From Trueperella sp. (lineage in GTDB: Bacteria > Actinomycetota > Actinomycetes > Actinomycetales > Actinomycetaceae), in the NCBI GenBank assembly GCA_022783305.1, contig JALEWQ010000012.1:1-36994 (forward strand): DNA of 36,994 nt, given 5' to 3'. The stretch's first letter is position 1. Each line of letters begins with the position of its first letter. The position numbers and the translations under genes were made by a program. Shown here piece by piece: positions 24,365 to 32,093 of the stretch. Below the pieces are notes generated by a model. The model did not search any database. It had not been told where the DNA came from and saw nothing but the letters and a program-made list of their open reading frames with translations.

Positions 24365-27300
24365 TGCAGTTTCGCCACTTGACGTTTAGCGCGATCGGCC
24401 CATTCCCGGGCACGCACACCATCAACTTCGACCAGCTGGCCGCCTCCGGGCTCTTCCTCTTCGACGGGCCCACGGGTGCGGGCAAGTCCTCCATTATCGA
24501 CGCGATCGTGTTTGCCCTCTACGGGGACGTGGCGGGCAGTGATTCGGATCGTTCACGCATGCGGTCGAGCTATGCCCCGGCCAGCCAGGGCTCCGTGGTC
24601 GACCTCGTCTTCACCATCGCCTCGGGCACCTACCGGGTACAGCGCGCGCCGGCCTACCTGAAGAAGAAGGTGCGCGGGGAGGGCACAACCCCGGTGGCAG
24701 CCACCGCCCACCTGTGGCGCCTGTCCGAGTCCGTCGTCGAGCTACGTCAGTGGGAGCAGGGGGAGATTCTCGCCTCGAAAGTCTCCCAGGTGGATCGTGA
24801 ACTCAAGCTCCTCCTTGGCCTGACCCGCGAACAGTTCGTCCAGACTGTCGTCCTGCCCCAGGGGCAGTTCGCCCAGTTTCTGAAGATGAAGTCCACCGAG
24901 CGCGCCGCACTGCTCGAAACCCTCTTCAACACGAGCAACTACAAGCGCTTCGCCAACGCTTTGGAGGATGGCGCGAAGGAGGCGCGCGGCAGGGTCAAGG
25001 CGGCATGCGATAACGCCACGCGTGCCCTGCACGCCTGGCTCGACATCGACGGCGTCTCCGATCAGTTCCCCCACCTGGCCGAGCTCGTCCTCGATCCGGA
25101 TGACCCCGCACCGCTGGAAGCGATCGCGGCCGCCGACGCGGCCCTCGCCGCTGCACGGGATGAAGCCACGGCTCACACGGCGGCGCAGAGCGCCAAGGCT
25201 ACCCAGGCTTCGCAGGCCCTCCTCCGGGCGGAGAACCTCGCCGCCGCCATCGCCGACCGTGAGCGGCTTCTGAAGGCACGCGCCGTCCTCGAAGAGCAGG
25301 CGCCACGCATCGAGGCGGCGCGGGCGAAGATAGCCGCCCACGAATCGGTGGCGCTAGCGATCGATCGGCTCCGCCGGACAGCCGCGGCGCGTGAGGCGCT
25401 CGCGGAGCTCGCGCTTCCAGCGGCGCCTGCCGCCGTGCAGGAGGGCTATTCCTCACTGGAGGCGGCCATCGCGACCCAGGAAGGGGTGGCCGAGGCCGCC
25501 GAGCGGATGATCGACTCTTGCGATCAGGAGCTTGCCGGCGTCGACACCTCGCTCGGCGCGCTCGCGGAGCTCGCGACGCTGGAGGCTGGCCTGCCACACC
25601 GGCGAGCCCAGCTTGAGGACTACGCGACCGAGGCGGCGGCCCTGCGTGCCAAGATCGCCGATCTCGAAACCCAGCTCGCCGCGTACCCGGGCAAGGCCGC
25701 CGATCTGGACTCCGCCCTGCAGGCGGCACACGCACTCGCTGCCAGCACTCCGGTCATCCGGGAGAAGCTCGCCTCCCAGCAGGCTGCACAGGTCACTGCG
25801 CAAAGGTTGGCTGACGAGGAGGCGAAGCTCGTCCAAGCGCGGGCCGCGCTCGCGAAGGCCTTCAACGCCCACCGCGCTCAACGCGACAAGCTCCGGACCA
25901 CCACCGATGCTTGGCGGCGATCGATGGCCTCGAATCTCGCCGCCACCCTCCGCGACGCCCAGCCGTGCCCCGTGTGCGGATCCGTCGAGCACCCCGCGCC
26001 GGCGAGGCCCACCGCCGATTCTGCCACCCTCGACCAGGTCCAAGAGGAAGAGGCCGCTCTTGCGCCACTTGCCGCGCAGCTGGAGGAGGCCAACCAGACG
26101 GTGACGGCGCTCGACGCCTCAGCTTCGGCATTGCGCTCCCAGCTCGGCGGCGCCACCCCCGAATCGATCGACGCCACAATAAGCGCGCTTAACGCCGATC
26201 TGGCCAAGGCGACGGCGGCCGGGGAGAACGCGGCGAGGATAGAGCTCGAGCGCAGCGAACTCGACGGGGCTCAGGCGGCAGATCGTCGGGCCCTCGGTCA
26301 AGCCCGGGAGGATCAGCGCGCCCTCGCCGAACGCATCGCCGGCATGGACGCGGCGCTGGAGGCCGACTGCGCGCGCGTCGCGGATGGGCGTGGGGACTTT
26401 CCCAGCGTCACCGAACGCCAGGCCGCACTCGCCGCCGAGCGGGCAAGCCTCACGGAACTTCGTTCGGCTTCCTCTGCGGCCGCCTCCGCGGCTCGCTCCC
26501 TTGACGACTCCGCGGCGGCCGCCGCCGAGGCCCTCGCGGCGGCGCGGGTCACCGAGGCGGAGGCTCTCGCCGCCTGCCTCCCCGACGCGGAGTTCGCGGC
26601 GTTGAAGAAGGAGGTCGCCGACCACGCGGCCGAGGCGGCGAGTATCGACGCTCAGCTGGCAAGCGAGCGCCTACAGGTCGAGGGCTCGGTGGATCTCGAC
26701 TCGGCCCGCGCCGAAGACGCGTCCGCACGTGAGGCCCTCTCCCAGGCCAACCGCGCCGAGGCGATCGCGGCGCAGCGGGCGACGGCCTCGAGCACTCACC
26801 TTGCCCGATTGCGCTCCGCGCAGCAGGCGTGGAAGATGATCAGTGACGACGCCGGGCCTGCGGTCCGGCTGGCTGATCTGGCGAACGCCGGGCAGATGTC
26901 CCTTAGTCGCTTGCGGCTCACGGTGTGGGTGCTGCTGCGCCGGTTTGAGCAGATCGTCGACCGAGCCAACGAGCATCTGAGCCGTTTCTCCTTCGGCCGC
27001 TACGAGCTGCGTCGTGCCGACGAGGGGCGCGGCGAACTCAAGTCAGGACTGGGCCTGGAGGTGATCCACCATGACTCCGGGCCGAACGGCGACACCGTCC
27101 GCTCCCCCGCCACGCTCTCCGGCGGCGAGACCTTCTACACCTCGCTCGCCCTCGCCCTCGCGTTGTCGGAGGTGGTCCAGGCCGAAAACGGCGGGATCCG
27201 CATTGACACCCTCATCATCGACGAGGGCTTCGGCAGCCTGTCCAGCGACTACCTGCAGACCGTCATGGATACGCTCGGCCAGCTGCGCTCCGCCGGGCGC

Positions 27301-27408
27301 ACGGTCGGCGTGGTCTCCCATGTCGAGGAGTTGAAGGCGATGATCCCAGATCGCGTCACGGTCCGGCCACTCGAAAGCGGTGGGTCCACGCTCAGCGTGT
27401 CCGCCTAG
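24364..27408 (+). CDS. sbcC: Exonuclease SbcCD, ATPase subunit C
   Basis: A 1014-residue SMC-like ATPase. N-terminal Walker A is GPTGAGKSSIIDAI near 37-50, with the Q-loop VLPQGQFAQFLK near 164. Two Ala/Glu-rich coiled-coil arms flank the zinc hook QPCPVCGSVEHP (CPVCG near 535). The C-terminal lobe has the signature LSGGETFYTSLALALALSE near 917 and Walker B LIIDEGFGSL near 948. ATG at 24364 overlapping the sbcD stop was chosen over an in-frame GTG seven codons upstream. GGAGGAGG lies upstream. The stop codon overlaps the stop of the convergent gene. Confidence 0.96.
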   Translation: MQFRHLTFSAIGPFPGTHTINFDQLAASGLFLFDGPTGAGKSSIIDAIVFALYGDVAGSDSDRSRMRSSYAPASQGSVVDLVFTIASGTYRVQRAPAYLKKKVRGEGTTPVAATAHLWRLSESVVELRQWEQGEILASKVSQVDRELKLLLGLTREQFVQTVVLPQGQFAQFLKMKSTERAALLETLFNTSNYKRFANALEDGAKEARGRVKAACDNATRALHAWLDIDGVSDQFPHLAELVLDPDDPAPLEAIAAADAALAAARDEATAHTAAQSAKATQASQALLRAENLAAAIADRERLLKARAVLEEQAPRIEAARAKIAAHESVALAIDRLRRTAAAREALAELALPAAPAAVQEGYSSLEAAIATQEGVAEAAERMIDSCDQELAGVDTSLGALAELATLEAGLPHRRAQLEDYATEAAALRAKIADLETQLAAYPGKAADLDSALQAAHALAASTPVIREKLASQQAAQVTAQRLADEEAKLVQARAALAKAFNAHRAQRDKLRTTTDAWRRSMASNLAATLRDAQPCPVCGSVEHPAPARPTADSATLDQVQEEEAALAPLAAQLEEANQTVTALDASASALRSQLGGATPESIDATISALNADLAKATAAGENAARIELERSELDGAQAADRRALGQAREDQRALAERIAGMDAALEADCARVADGRGDFPSVTERQAALAAERASLTELRSASSAAASAARSLDDSAAAAAEALAAARVTEAEALAACLPDAEFAALKKEVADHAAEAASIDAQLASERLQVEGSVDLDSARAEDASAREALSQANRAEAIAAQRATASSTHLARLRSAQQAWKMISDDAGPAVRLADLANAGQMSLSRLRLTVWVLLRRFEQIVDRANEHLSRFSFGRYELRRADEGRGELKSGLGLEVIHHDSGPNGDTVRSPATLSGGETFYTSLALALALSEVVQAENGGIRIDTLIIDEGFGSLSSDYLQTVMDTLGQLRSAGRTVGVVSHVEELKAMIPDRVTVRPLESGGSTLSVSA

Positions 27409-27872
27409 GCCCCCAGCTCGGCGGCCAGATCGGCCCGTTCGACGACGTCGTACCACAGAAGGTCGATATCGCCGGTGGCGGCGAAGGCCGCCTCGTCACC
27501 GGATAGCGCCCGCGAGACGAGGTCCTCGTAGCCCGGCTCGTCTACCAGGATCGTCTCCACGTCCTGCCAATCCACGGAGGTGATCAGTCGGCGAGCTGTG
27601 GGTAGCTCCGCCGCGGGTTCGGCTGCGGACTGCAGCGCGAGCTCGAGGGAGCGGTCTGGCACCTCTGCCACGCACACCATGCGGCGGCGCGTCCTGCCCG
27701 TGGAGAGTAGCCGGAGCGAGTCGTCGGCTGCGGCCAGGGTGGCGATCATCTCCCATCCTTCAGCGTCCTCGTACGGTACCGCCCGCTTGAGTTCAGGTGT
27801 GACGGCGTGGACGAGGCGGGGCTCGACGGCTGAGACGAGGTCCCCGGGCGTGAGCGGAATGTAGATGCGCAT
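27405..27872 (-). CDS. DUF6912-like conserved actinobacterial protein
   Basis: A 155-residue soluble protein starting MRIYIPLTPGDL and ending in an acidic stretch (GDIDLLWYDVVERADLAAE). I recognise the N-terminal pattern, a short beta strand followed by HAVTPELKRAVP, as that of actinobacterial DUF6912 proteins, whose function is unknown. ATG at 27872 is preferred over the in-frame start at 27878 because a TAGGAT box stands 6 nt upstream (leaderless geometry). It is convergent with sbcC; the two stops share the tetranucleotide CTAG. Confidence 0.7.
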   Translation of the reverse strand: MRIYIPLTPGDLVSAVEPRLVHAVTPELKRAVPYEDAEGWEMIATLAAADDSLRLLSTGRTRRRMVCVAEVPDRSLELALQSAAEPAAELPTARRLITSVDWQDVETILVDEPGYEDLVSRALSGDEAAFAATGDIDLLWYDVVERADLAAELGA

Positions 27873-27878
27873 AAGCAC

Positions 27879-27884
27879 ATCCTA
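27879..27884 (-). promoter_or_regulatory. Leaderless promoter -10 of the DUF6912-like gene
   Basis: On the minus strand TAGGAT, then GTGCTT (6 nt), then ATG at 27872. No Shine-Dalgarno sequence. The stretch 27885-28075 upstream of it holds no supportable gene, only GC-rich sequence. Confidence 0.5.
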
Positions 27885-28075
27885 GACCGGGGCGGACATG
27901 TGGCGTACTCCGGCGGCGCCGCCGGCATACTCCGACTCTGTGGCGCGGGTGGCGCGTGCCCTGCGGCGCGGGTGGCGGGCACTGGTCCCCGGCGTCATCG
28001 CGCCGCATCTGGGACGCGTGCGCCGAGCGCCCCGCGGGCGCGATCCCTGCCCGACGCCTGCCCCGCAATTGGACC

Positions 28076-29206
28076 TTAGGAACGCGCGGCGTGCCCGGAG
28101 ACCGAGCCTATCGCCTCCCACAGCGCCCGGACGTCCCTGGAATAGCCCGAGCGCGGGTAGGCACTGACCGCGTCGCGCGCCCGCAGCTCGCAGCGCTCAA
28201 GGCGCCGCCGGTCGGCTCGCACGAAGTGAACCGGCATCTGCGCCTCCCCGATGAGGGCGGCTACCTTGGTCTTGCCGTCCATGCCAAGTCCGTGTTCGGA
28301 GAGGAGGACCACCCCGTGGTGTTCGCCGATCCGTTCTGAGCCCAGGGCGTCAAGGTGCTCAAGGAAGCGCCGCAACCCCACCGGCGTTCCCGCACCCACG
28401 TGTACGATCACGTCCGCGGCCTCGACAGCGGAACGGGTCATCGCGTGGCGATCCTCGCGGGAGGGGCGGGCCTCCATCCCGCCCGACACGTCCACGATCA
28501 CCGCCTCAGCATGTGCCGCCAGCGGCTCCCACATGCGTTCGGCCACCACCCGCGGCAGCTCCCGCCAGCGTTCACCCGTGTTGAGGCCGGCGAGCAGCCT
28601 GCCGGGCCTGCCAGCCCCGCGCCCCGGCAGATCCACGAGCACCGAGTCAATGAGCTCCGCCGGATCCTGGCCCCGCTCGATGTGACGGGCGAGGGCGACG
28701 ATCGCGGAGGTCTCCTCCAGCCCGTAAAGCTGGGACAAGCAGGGACGGTGGGTATCGGCGTCGACCACCAAGACATCGGGCGCAACCGCGGCGAGATCCC
28801 GCACGAGCGCCGAACGCCCGACGCTCCCGCCCGGCCCCCATACGGCGATGATCCGGCCGCGACGGATCGGCACCACAACGGGCTCAGCGGGCGTGGCTCC
28901 CCGCACGAAGTCCACCATCTCCGCCTCCGCGACGGGTACGGCGCCCAGCGCGTGGATCGCCGTGACCGGCCGGAAGGATGGCACCACGCCCACGCGCGCC
29001 CCGCACGCCGAGAGCCGGCTCACCACCGACAGGTCGAGCGCGGGGTCGTCGCCAAGGAGCACGATCTTCCCGAGATTAGCCTCCACGCCGGCGATCACCT
29101 CGGCCACGTCGGCGCAGCGCCGGGCGATACGCCCCTCCTCGCCGAAGGCCGCCAGGCCGCGCACCACCTGCTCTTCGAGTGGCGCCGGCAGACACAGAAG
29201 GATCAT
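28076..29206 (-). CDS. TadZ/CpaE-like (MinD/ParA superfamily) protein with degenerate P-loop
   Basis: A 376-residue protein with a receiver-like N-terminal domain (about 1-105, beginning MILLCLPAPLEEQVVRGL) and a MinD/ParA-type domain (about 117-370). The nucleotide loop reads GPGGSVGRS at 124-132, with Arg131 where the P-loop Lys is expected; the A' motif VLVVDADTHRP (146-156) and the later VIVDVSGG are kept. CpaE/TadZ proteins position type IVc pili, and related actinobacterial septum-site proteins exist. No pilus ATPase, TadB/C or pilin gene is in the window. ATG at 29206 overlaps the stop of the CpaB-like gene (ATGA), so the two are coupled. A longer open frame upstream is a shadow of that gene. 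Confidence 0.75.
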   Translation of the reverse strand: MILLCLPAPLEEQVVRGLAAFGEEGRIARRCADVAEVIAGVEANLGKIVLLGDDPALDLSVVSRLSACGARVGVVPSFRPVTAIHALGAVPVAEAEMVDFVRGATPAEPVVVPIRRGRIIAVWGPGGSVGRSALVRDLAAVAPDVLVVDADTHRPCLSQLYGLEETSAIVALARHIERGQDPAELIDSVLVDLPGRGAGRPGRLLAGLNTGERWRELPRVVAERMWEPLAAHAEAVIVDVSGGMEARPSREDRHAMTRSAVEAADVIVHVGAGTPVGLRRFLEHLDALGSERIGEHHGVVLLSEHGLGMDGKTKVAALIGEAQMPVHFVRADRRRLERCELRARDAVSAYPRSGYSRDVRALWEAIGSVSGHAARS

Positions 29207-29787
29207 CAGCCGGCCTTCCCCACGATGGCGAGCCCGTCCTGGGTTCCGAGCACCTCGAGGATCCCCGGCACGTCGGCCGGTTCCACGCGGATCTGCGCGG
29301 TGGCCTGCGCGCCCACGCCGCCTGCCTCCACGGACACGAGGACCGCGCCCTGCGCGATCAGCCGGGCTCCCGGCGCCGTGTTGATGGTCGCGTTCTGGAC
29401 GCGCCACACGTCCACCTGCGAACCCACCGCCACGCTCGAGGCGGGCGCGACGATGAGCGGGATGGTCACGTCGAGCAGGCCCCCTGGCTCGCCGATCGCA
29501 GAGGACGGGAGGAGGTCACCTGCCTCGATGCCGTGCGCCGCCACCGCGCCATCCGGAATCTGGCCGCTGCGCACGTAGTCCTTCCCCACCCGCTCGGGCA
29601 GCTCGGCCACCACGAACTGGCTTTCGCTCAGTACGCTGCCCTCCGCAACCGGTGCGCTCGCGCGCAGGAGCGGAACGGAGGACTCCCCGCCGAGCAGGAT
29701 CGAACCGGCGACGCCGCCACCTGCGATGAGAATCACTCCGATGGCCAGACGGGGGTCTTTCCACGGTACGTGTGTCAATATCGTCAT
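29206..29787 (-). CDS. SAF-domain (CpaB/RcpC-like) membrane-anchored protein
   Basis: A 193-residue protein with a short cytoplasmic N-terminus, one transmembrane helix (about 13-33, Gly/Ile-rich) and an extracellular SAF domain from about residue 37 (RASAPVAEGSVLSESQFVVA, then HGIEAGDLLPSSAI). The remainder is a beta-rich RcpC-like region. CpaB/RcpC proteins are periplasmic or wall-side parts of Flp pilus machines; shorter SAF proteins without a pilus locus are common in actinobacteria and unassigned. The start is ATG at 29787 with a weak RBS; TTGACA on the minus strand (29868-29863) is a possible -35. Divergent from the BldC-like gene. Confidence 0.72.
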   Translation of the reverse strand: MTILTHVPWKDPRLAIGVILIAGGGVAGSILLGGESSVPLLRASAPVAEGSVLSESQFVVAELPERVGKDYVRSGQIPDGAVAAHGIEAGDLLPSSAIGEPGGLLDVTIPLIVAPASSVAVGSQVDVWRVQNATINTAPGARLIAQGAVLVSVEAGGVGAQATAQIRVEPADVPGILEVLGTQDGLAIVGKAG

Positions 29788-29838
29788 AGCTCAACCGTGG
29801 CACATTTCGCGTAAGCTGAAATCCGTTTTCCACAGGGC

Positions 29839-29864
29839 AAAGTGCCTGTGTAAAGTGCATGTGT
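29839..29864. repeat. Tandem 13-bp direct repeats in a divergent promoter region
   Basis: AAAGTGCCTGTGT (29839-29851) is followed immediately by AAAGTGCATGTGT (29852-29864), 12 of 13 bases identical. The repeats lie between the CpaB-like gene (minus) and the BldC-like gene (plus). Their head-to-tail order suits a regulator that polymerises along DNA. Confidence 0.75.
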
Positions 29865-29894
29865 CAAACATACGAAGGGTGGGACACTCAAGCC

Positions 29895-30104
29895 ATGTCG
29901 AGGTTTCTAACAATCGCTGATGTCGCCGAGTACTTGAACGTCTCGGCCGGGCAGGTGCGCACGCTCATCAAGAACGGCGAGCTTCCTGCCATCCAGGTTG
30001 GTGGTCGTGGGCAGTGGCGCATCGATGAGAAGGTGCTCGCCGCCTATGTCGAGCGTGCCTATGAGATCACGCGCCAGAAGATCACCTCAGAGCAGGAAAT
30101 CTAA
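29895..30104 (+). CDS. BldC-like / excisionase-type DNA-binding protein
   Basis: A 69-residue protein made almost wholly of a MerR-type winged helix: FLTIADVAEYLNVSAGQVRT, then LIKNGELPAIQVGGRGQWRI. The size and RGxWRI wing are typical of actinobacterial BldC-like and excisionase-family regulators. There are no phage genes nearby, so a transcription regulator is more likely than an excisionase. ATG at 29895 (MSRFLTIADV) is preferred over an in-frame ATG at 29859 because the domain begins there. Upstream lie two head-to-tail 13-bp repeats. The TAA stop overlaps the stop of the convergent gene. Confidence 0.85.
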   Translation: MSRFLTIADVAEYLNVSAGQVRTLIKNGELPAIQVGGRGQWRIDEKVLAAYVERAYEITRQKITSEQEI

Positions 30105-30682
30105 ACAGCGCGATTCACCCTCGCCTGGCTGACTACGGCTATCGCATCGATCGGAATGACGATCTGCGATAGCCGTTCACTTTGCCCGAAATCGTAGTGC
30201 GCCTGCCACGGTTGTGCGTACGAACCATAACGGCCCTCGCTCTCGCTTTCGATCACTAGGTGGTCACGCCCGACGCCGACCACCGTTCCCGCCACATCCA
30301 CGTCACCACCGCGGACCGAGACGTAGGAGGCCTGAAGCTGACGCAGGAGTGAGCCCACGCTGACGGGCAGCCCTCCGCCCGGCGATTGCGCCCACGACAC
30401 GCGGGTCAGGCTTGCCACCTCGCGGGTGAGTACGACGTGCTCGCGGGCGGAATCCGCCAGAAGAAACCACCCGCGCCCGACCGTCACCACAGTTCCAGAA
30501 AGGGGCGGCAGGCCGCGAAGTCCAACCTCGACGTTGACGCCGACGGCGCCGCGGAGGCGATCCTCAACCGTCAGCGTGGCGCGCTCGGCGTCCGCGAGAT
30601 CGGCAGCTTCGGCCTCGAGCTTCTCCCGCTCATCCTGTTCGACTTCCGAGGCGATCGTTTCGGCAAGAATCATCCAGTCCAT
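30101..30682 (-). CDS. Uncharacterised actinobacterial protein with two SH3-like beta segments
   Basis: A 193-residue soluble protein I cannot assign to a named family. After a helical, acidic N-terminus (about 1-45) come two similar beta-rich segments: GLPPLSGTVVTVGRGWFLLA at about 55-75 and VDVAGTVVGVGRDHLVIESE at about 126-145, each GTVV-x-VGR-x-hydrophobic. The C-terminus ends IVIPIDAIAVVSQA. The pattern suggests a duplicated Sm- or SH3-like barrel, perhaps RNA or protein binding. ATG at 30682 was chosen because TAGTCT stands 6 nt upstream (leaderless geometry). A second ATG three codons downstream is possible. Confidence 0.7.
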   Translation of the reverse strand: MDWMILAETIASEVEQDEREKLEAEAADLADAERATLTVEDRLRGAVGVNVEVGLRGLPPLSGTVVTVGRGWFLLADSAREHVVLTREVASLTRVSWAQSPGGGLPVSVGSLLRQLQASYVSVRGGDVDVAGTVVGVGRDHLVIESESEGRYGSYAQPWQAHYDFGQSERLSQIVIPIDAIAVVSQARVNRAV

Positions 30683-30688
30683 GCCCGC

Positions 30689-30694
30689 AGACTA
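30689..30694 (-). promoter_or_regulatory. Leaderless promoter -10 of the double-barrel gene
   Basis: On the minus strand TAGTCT, then GCGGGC (6 nt), then ATG at 30682. The GGGC before ATG is not a usable Shine-Dalgarno site. Confidence 0.45.
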
Positions 30695-30870
30695 CCGCCC
30701 ACCCCCGCAGGCCCGCTCGCTTATTGCGCACTTCGCGGCCCGCACTCACTCATGCGCCATGTCGGGCTCTTGCCAGCTGGGTCGTCGTTAGGGGCGTCGG
30801 GTGTGGGCCGGCTAATTCCGAGCCAAACTACGCCCTCAGCTGGGACGATCCGGATTGAGCCCGATTTACC

Positions 30871-30880
30871 GGGTATACCC
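30871..30880. promoter_or_regulatory. Palindrome GGGTATACCC upstream of the LysM gene
   Basis: A perfect 10-bp palindrome 78 bp before the LysM start, overlapping a possible TTTACC (30865-30870), 17 bp, TTACAC (30888-30893) promoter. An 11-bp direct repeat CACTCACTCAT also occurs at 30743-30753 and 30908-30918 in this 275-bp gene-free interval. Function is not shown. Confidence 0.3.
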
Positions 30881-30957
30881 ACTCGCGTTACACGCCAAAC
30901 AACACCACACTCACTCATACGACATCAAACATCATCAAACAGCAGATTGGAGTCGAC

Positions 30958-31539
30958 ATGGACCCCCTCACTGGCGCTCCCCAGCAAGACCTCGAGTCCC
31001 TGCTCGTCACCGTGGCCGCAATCGCGATCACCGCCGTCGCCCTCTGGTACCTCCTCGCGGCGCTCGCGCTCCTTCGCGCCTCCCGCTCGGGAAGCCGCAC
31101 CCTGCGCATGCGGGTCGCGCGTTGGGGCCCGCCCATCCTGAAAGGCATCGCGGCCGCCGGCCTGGCCAGTAGCTTCATCGCCCCCGCATCGGCCGACACG
31201 GACTTCAGCTGGGGCGCGCCCCTGCCATCCCCGAGCACGATCTACGAACCGCCCCCGGCAGAGCCAACACTCGCCGCGCCCGCACGTGACACCCCGCCAG
31301 CCGCGCCCGCGGCCACAACAGTAACCACGCTTCATGATACAGGCCAGGCCGGCCTCATGCCTCGCACCCACACGGTTGTTGCCGGCGATTGCCTCTGGTC
31401 CATCGCCCGCGCCTACTACGCACCCACGGACGACTCCGAGATGGCCGACCTCGTCCTCGACCTCTACCTCGCCAACAAGGGGGTCATCGGTAATGACCCG
31501 AACCTCATCCACCCCGGCCAAACCATCACACTTCCCTAA
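30958..31539 (+). CDS. LysM-domain membrane protein
   Basis: A 193-residue protein with a hydrophobic segment at about 14-40, a second one at about 60-77 ending in SFIAPASADT (signal-peptidase-like), a Pro/Ala-rich linker, and one C-terminal LysM domain (about 135-193: HTVVAGDCLWSIARAYYAPT, then IHPGQTITLP). LysM binds peptidoglycan, so the C-terminus should face the wall. GGAG lies 5 nt before ATG at 30958. It lies 9 nt upstream of the Rv3235-like gene. The LysM / Rv3235 / secA order resembles that of other actinobacteria. Confidence 0.85.
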   Translation: MDPLTGAPQQDLESLLVTVAAIAITAVALWYLLAALALLRASRSGSRTLRMRVARWGPPILKGIAAAGLASSFIAPASADTDFSWGAPLPSPSTIYEPPPAEPTLAAPARDTPPAAPAATTVTTLHDTGQAGLMPRTHTVVAGDCLWSIARAYYAPTDDSEMADLVLDLYLANKGVIGNDPNLIHPGQTITLP

Positions 31540-31548
31540 GGACACCCC

Positions 31549-32082
31549 ATGAGCCAAGCAGTACTGGACAGCAAGGTCCGCGTCACCGTTCCCCCGCCGC
31601 CACCGCGTCAGATCCCGAAAAGCTACCCGGACCGGTCCGCTCAGTCCCTTCCGGCCCCTGCACGGGGCGGGGAATTTGACCGGGCTGCCTTCGCCTCACC
31701 GCGCATCGACAGGCCGATGTATAACGGCGAAGCCGGGCAGTCGGCCGAGACCCCGGCATCGCCGGATCGCTTCGCTGCGCGCGTGGTCGGGCAATCCATC
31801 GAGGTCCTCATGGGGCACCGCCCCGCCCGCCAGCTCCAAACCTGGATGCACCCCGACGTCTACGAGGCGCTCATCCGCCGGGCAGGACTCGGCCAACGCG
31901 TTCTGGGCCGGGCCGAAAAGTGCATGCCGCCGCGCATCAAGCGCGTGCGGGTGTGCGAGCCACGCAAGGGCGTGGCCGAGGTCTCCCTTGTCGTCTTCGA
32001 CGGAAAGAGAACTCGGGCGGCCGCCGCCCGCCTCGAGGTCCGCCGCGGCCGCTGGCACGTGACGGCGCTCGAGATCATCTAG
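31549..32082 (+). CDS. Rv3235-family protein (DUF6459)
   Basis: A 177-residue protein with a disordered, Pro-rich N-terminus (about 1-75) and a compact C-terminal domain: VVGQSIEVLMGHRPARQLQT, the WMHPDVYEALIRRAG helix, then IKRVRVCEPRKGVAEVSLVV and a final RWHVTALEII. This is the Rv3235-like (DUF6459) pattern found beside secA in many actinobacteria. Function is unknown; the fold resembles NTF2-like accessory domains. RBS AAGGA precedes ATG at 31549. The stop lies 11 bp from the convergent secA stop. Confidence 0.82.
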   Translation: MSQAVLDSKVRVTVPPPPPRQIPKSYPDRSAQSLPAPARGGEFDRAAFASPRIDRPMYNGEAGQSAETPASPDRFAARVVGQSIEVLMGHRPARQLQTWMHPDVYEALIRRAGLGQRVLGRAEKCMPPRIKRVRVCEPRKGVAEVSLVVFDGKRTRAAAARLEVRRGRWHVTALEII

Positions 32083-32093
32083 GCCGCAAGCAA

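Noticed and set aside
27882-28167. Possible small genes on either strand between the DUF6912-like and TadZ-like genes
   Set aside because: Arg/Ala/Pro-rich translations without motif or RBS; the interval is GC-rich simple-looking sequence.
29826-29836. DnaA-box-like TTTTCCACAGG, and TTATCCACC near 132-140 (minus strand)
   Set aside because: Single imperfect matches to TTATCCACA, no cluster and no dnaA/dnaN nearby; not an origin.
29895-30104. BldC-like protein as a phage or plasmid excisionase
   Set aside because: No integrase, attachment-site repeat, tRNA or phage gene in the window; the neighbourhood is chromosomal.
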